DNA from: Gonapodya prolifera JEL478 | Taxonomy: Eukaryota > Monoblepharomycota > Monoblepharidomycetes > Monoblepharidales > Gonapodyaceae | NCBI GenBank assembly: GCA_001574975.1 | Contig: KQ965736.1 | Coordinates: forward strand, 662,910 to 726,909 | Direction of reading: 5' to 3' | Length of the DNA: 64,000 bases | Shown here: positions 60,374 through 64,000 of the stretch, one piece after another | Layout: the number at the start of each line of letters is the position of its first letter | Numbering within the stretch: the first letter of the stretch is position 1 | Notes under the pieces: model-generated | What the model was told of the DNA's origin: nothing | The model's input: the letters and a program-made list of their open reading frames with translations, nothing else | The model's database searches: none | Position numbers and translations under genes: made by a program

Positions 60374-63300
60374 TCAAGCATCCCCACGGGCACCACTAGT
60401 CCGAGGTCCCGGCACAGTCCTCGGGTCCCGTTCAAATGACCTGTTCTCACGATCTAGCGATGACGCGGATGCACTCCTTCCGAACAACGTGAATGGCCGT
60501 GCCGTCCCATCGTAAGAAGGGTCCGGGTCGACGCCTCCCTCGGCTTCAGCGGCTCGTTTGGCAAGGAATGCCCGTCCCGCCCGAGACATAGTTTTTGTTA
60601 GCATGGCTGCACGGCTTGCATCAACAGGGATGTGAACAGTTTTGAGTGAATCAATGTCCCGCTCGAGCTTCATGATTTTAATGCGAGATTTTTGGGACGT
60701 GGATGTAAGCTCAACATTGTCCTGGTGGGAGACTTTCAGTCCTGGAGCAGGAGCACTGAACCCATCTCTTTTACGTACCTTTTTCAGCTTTAGATTCTCA
60801 CGCTTCAAGTTATCCACGTACCGAATCTTCTGCTTGAGGTTCTGGTGGCCCATCAGCTTGGCATAAGACTCGGCAGCCTCCCGCGCCTCGTTTTCGGCGA
60901 GGTTGTTCTTTTGGAGCAGAAGAGCGAGGCGGTCAGAAAGGCTATCCTCGAAGTTCATCCGTTCCTCTTCGATCTCCCTAATCTTTGCATTGAGACTGTG
61001 CGACAGAGTATCAGACAACAGAATATATGAGCTTAAATATGAATTCAATCTGAAGGGGATTTAGGCTCACCTTTCTATCTCCTGGTGCAACTGAATGTTC
61101 TGTGTCTCCAACTGCTCAGCCAGACGCATCGTTGCCTCAACCGCAGCTGCGTCTCTCGCTCGAGCCGTCGCTTCGTGCAACAGAGCTGCTATTTCGTCCT
61201 GCAACTTTCCTTTCTCAGCCGCAATCTGTTCGTAAGCATGGTTGAGGTTATTGTATGCCTCATTCAGCTCCTGCAACTGCCTTCGAAGCTCATCATTCAG
61301 CTGCTCCAACTTTTGAATTTGCTCTCGAATACCATCCTGACCCGCCTGTTTTCCGAGCGACTCCTTTAGTTGGTCACGTTCGCGAGAAACTCGGGTCAGC
61401 TCCAAAATGAGCCTGGCACTCGTCTCCTTTTCGCCTTTCAGGGCATCGTCAAGTTCTGCGTTCTTGGCGATCAGATCGTCCAGCTCCCGCTCTAGTTGCT
61501 GTCGTTCCTCCTGAGCCTTTGTCTTCTCCGCCTCCAATTCGGCCAAAATCTGGTTGAGACCCGCTTGATCCTTCTCCAGGGCATTCTGAAGCTGACGGAT
61601 TCGCGCATCACGGTCTGCAATTGCCTTTTCCGCCTGTTGAAGCCTGTTGACTAATTCTTGTAACTTTCGTCGAGCTGAGTCAAGATCTGGCTCCAATGCC
61701 GATCGACGAGTCTCAGAAGATCTCAAAGCTTCTCTTAACTTTGCAACTTCCTCTCCCGAAATCGCTCCCGCTTTTGAAATAGCTTCATCCCTCGCAAGCA
61801 GTGCATCTTTAAGTTCGAACGCAAGGTTCGCCAGCTCGTCACGTAATCGCTGAATGTCATTGTCCTTTTCGGTGAGAACCTTCGTCACTTCATCTGCTAG
61901 TTGACTCATCTCGGAAGTGAGATTTGCGATTTCTGCGTCCTTCGCGGCAAGATCGGCTTGCGAATGTGCAGAAGCTCTCTTAAGTTCCTCCGCAAGCAAA
62001 TCCCGCTTGGAGGCAGCTTCTCGGAGAGCTCCCTCAATATCTCTCAATCGTCGTCGGAGATCTTCCACTGTTTCGTCACGGTCGCGAAGGGCTGCTTCTG
62101 TATCTCTGAGGCGGGATTGCAGAGAGGCAATTGTTTCGGAATGAGCCTTCTTCGTGGCAGCAAGAGCCGCCTCAAGCTCCCTGATGCGTCGTTCCATATC
62201 AGCTAAGTCATCAGCGTGGGCTTTGGCATCCCGTTCTCTTCCTGAATGGGACTCCGACAGGAGACGTTCGAGACGGACAACAATTTCCTCCTTCTGCCGA
62301 GCTGTGTCGCCAGCTTCTCCAGCAGTTGCCTCCAGATCTCGCAGTTGGCGTTGAACAATGCTTACTGTTTCTTGATGTCGTCGAGAGTTGGCGTCTGACC
62401 GATCTAGAGCAAGCTTATACTCCGCAGCGGCATCTTCAGATTCTCGTCGAATGCGGCGCAATTCATCCTCCAAAGTGTGAGTGCGACTTTCTGAGCCACG
62501 TAACGCTCCTTTCAGCCGAGTAAGTTCAGCTTCCAGTTCATGAATGTGAGCGTTCGACGAATCTAGGTCAGTGGCAGCCCGATTAGCCGCGTCTTTTAAC
62601 TTTGCTTCCGTGGCAGACAAATGGCGCCTTAATGTATCCAGCTCTGCAGTTGCCGCAGCAAGACGAGCGGAGAGATCCGCCATTGCCGACTGTTGTAGTC
62701 GCGCGCGTTAAAATCCATATTTACAATACAGAATTAAAATTCTCACCTCGTTTTCATGGAGCACCTGCTGCCTCTCCACTGTCACTTTCTCAACAATTTC
62801 CCTCGAGTGTCGATTGACCTTCTCGACGACCTCTCTCTGTTCTGTCCTCGCCTTATCTGCCTCCTCTCTCGCTTCCCTGAGACCTTCTTCCAAATGAGCG
62901 ACCCGCTCACCGGCCTCTTTTGCAGTGCCTTCCATTCTCCCACGAGCAGCATCCAGGTCTCTTCGAATTGCAGCAATGTCCGAGTCACGTTCGGCCAGCA
63001 ATCTCTCGACTTCGATCTTTTCGGCATTTGCCTGCTCTGCTTTGTCCAGCGCCTCCTGTGCAAGCTGATTTACCTCTTCTAAGCGAGACTGTGTAGAAAT
63101 TTGTTCTTCTTCTATCTTTTTAATGAATTCGTCTCGTTCATCGAGAGCAACATCTTGCTCTTTGATGTGCTCGTCCCGGGCACTCACTGCAGCCTGCATT
63201 TCGTCTGAACGACCGAGAGCCTCCTCGAGTTGTGCCTCAAGATCCCTGTGCTGTAGCGTTGATTCCTCCAAAGTGCTTTCAAGGTCCCTTATTTTAGATT

Positions 63301-64000
63301 CCGCATCTTCCAAAGCTCCTTCAAGTTCACGAAGTCGAGACTCTTTTTCTTCCGACACAGGGAGAGCCTCACTAAGCCGTCCTTCCGCCTCTTTCAAGGA
63401 CGCCTCAAGTTCGCCAATGCGCTTGGAACGGATACGCAATTGCTCGTTCAAGTTTGCAAGTTGACTCTCGCCTTTGTGGATGACAGCTTGCAGTTCCGCC
63501 ATCAGAGTATCACGTTGCGAAACATCATCCTGTAATGTCTTGACTGTTCGGCTCCGATCTTCTAACGCGGGTGTGAGTTTCTTGACATGACCTTCCAGAT
63601 TTTCCAAGGCACTTTCAAGCGCCTGAATGCGGGTATCTCGCTCATCGAGTCCATGGGTGAGGTCGTTGACGTGAACGCCATGCTCTTGTAGGGATGCATT
63701 GAGTCGCTTGATGGATGAATCCTTTTCATCTAAATCGTGCTTAAGTTTCTCCATCTGGACATTCCGATCTTCTAAGAGCAATTGCAGCTCCTTTGTCTGA
63801 CCCTCCAAGTCTTCAATGGTGCTACTTTGCGATTTGATGGAGTCCTCTTGTTGATCGAGGGTCTCCTCTAGCTGCTTCATAATGGAATCACGTTCCGTAA
63901 CAGCCGCCGAGAGCTCGGCGATACGGCCTTCCAACTGGTCCAACTCGCCTTCCAGTCTTGCGATGATTCCATCTCTTTCAACCAAAGCGTCTTCCAGCTC
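60374..64000 (-). CDS. HMMR/RHAMM-like long coiled-coil protein (partial)
   Basis: The gene enters from beyond the right edge, so the N-terminus is missing. On the minus strand: exon to 62748-62747, then 62689-61071, 60995-60779 and 60721-60374, all in phase; about 1130 residues are in the window. Nearly all is continuous heptad coiled coil. The part nearest the edge is a degenerate repeat of about 28-37 residues, each unit opening (D/E)xRDxxI (for example ERDGIIARLEGELDQLEG, DERDTRIQALESALENLEG). Near the C-terminus AAESYAKLMGHQNLKQKIRY and VDNLKRENLKLKK match the HMMR C-terminal domain of RHAMM, which binds centrosomes, microtubules and dynein partners. A Ser/Arg tail follows. The intron at 60778-60722 is a multiple of three, so it could be retained. 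In a zoosporic fungus a centriole/spindle-pole role is plausible. Confidence 0.82.

Overview
The window is nuclear DNA from a zoosporic, early-diverging fungus. Genes are intron-dense, most introns are 50-110 nt with GT-AG ends, and the genes are closely packed on both strands. The gene set is fungal (two-domain Zn2Cys6 regulator, Kti12, dihydrofolate synthase, nitronate monooxygenase, C2H2 and bZIP factors). It also holds features usually lost in Dikarya: an HMMR/RHAMM-like centrosomal coiled-coil protein, an animal-type cytochrome b5-related desaturase, a complete CSA/ERCC8 protein, and an iodothyronine-deiodinase-like gene with an in-frame TGA exactly where deiodinases carry selenocysteine. 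Selenocysteine use in fungi is known from a few early-branching lineages; a chytrid such as Gonapodya would fit, but that assignment is inference. All exon maps were built by reading splice signals and phase by eye; none is backed by transcripts.

Layout. 0-3.8 kb: a small hypothetical protein and a small secreted protein. 4.1-6.7 kb: ERCC8/CSA. 7.1-10.8 kb: an NFX1-type zinc-finger protein with a C-terminal AN1 finger. 11-15.2 kb: Zn2Cys6 transcription factor. 15.5-16.8 kb: nitronate monooxygenase. 16.9-18.4 kb: F-box/LRR-like gene with two reading-frame problems. 18.6-20.3 kb: dihydrofolate synthase. 20.7-22.7 kb: membrane-anchored prolyl 4-hydroxylase. 23.4-26 kb: four-finger C2H2 factor. 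26.7-27.4 kb: UBE2W-like E2. 27.8-29 kb: coiled-coil protein. 29-31 kb: ACAD10/11-type phosphotransferase. 31.1-32.7 kb: Kti12. 33-34.4 kb: MYND-finger protein with a 26-bp perfect inverted repeat in its first exon. 34.7-37.7 kb: GMC oxidoreductase. 37.9-39.4 kb: hydrophobic helical protein.

39.7-41.1 kb: the main discovery, a ZZ-finger plus deiodinase-domain selenoprotein candidate with a possible SECIS in its 3' UTR. 41.5-42.5 kb: PUB-domain protein. 42.8-44.9 kb: MATE-like transporter. 45-46.7 kb: C-terminal half of an OFA-type MFS transporter. 46.8-48 kb: MTA phosphorylase. 48.2-49.7 kb: HMG-CoA lyase. 50.1-52.2 kb: b5-fused desaturase. 52.8-55.1 kb: bZIP factor. 55.7-57.1 kb: 3-hydroxyisobutyrate dehydrogenase. 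57.7-60.2 kb: disordered/coiled-coil protein. 60.4 kb to the window end: HMMR-like coiled-coil protein (N-terminus outside).

No operon-like logic or biosynthetic cluster is evident. HMG-CoA lyase, 3-hydroxyisobutyrate dehydrogenase and MTA phosphorylase lie close together and serve leucine, valine and methionine-salvage metabolism, but nothing in the sequence links their control. No rRNA, tRNA, CRISPR or intact transposon was recognised.
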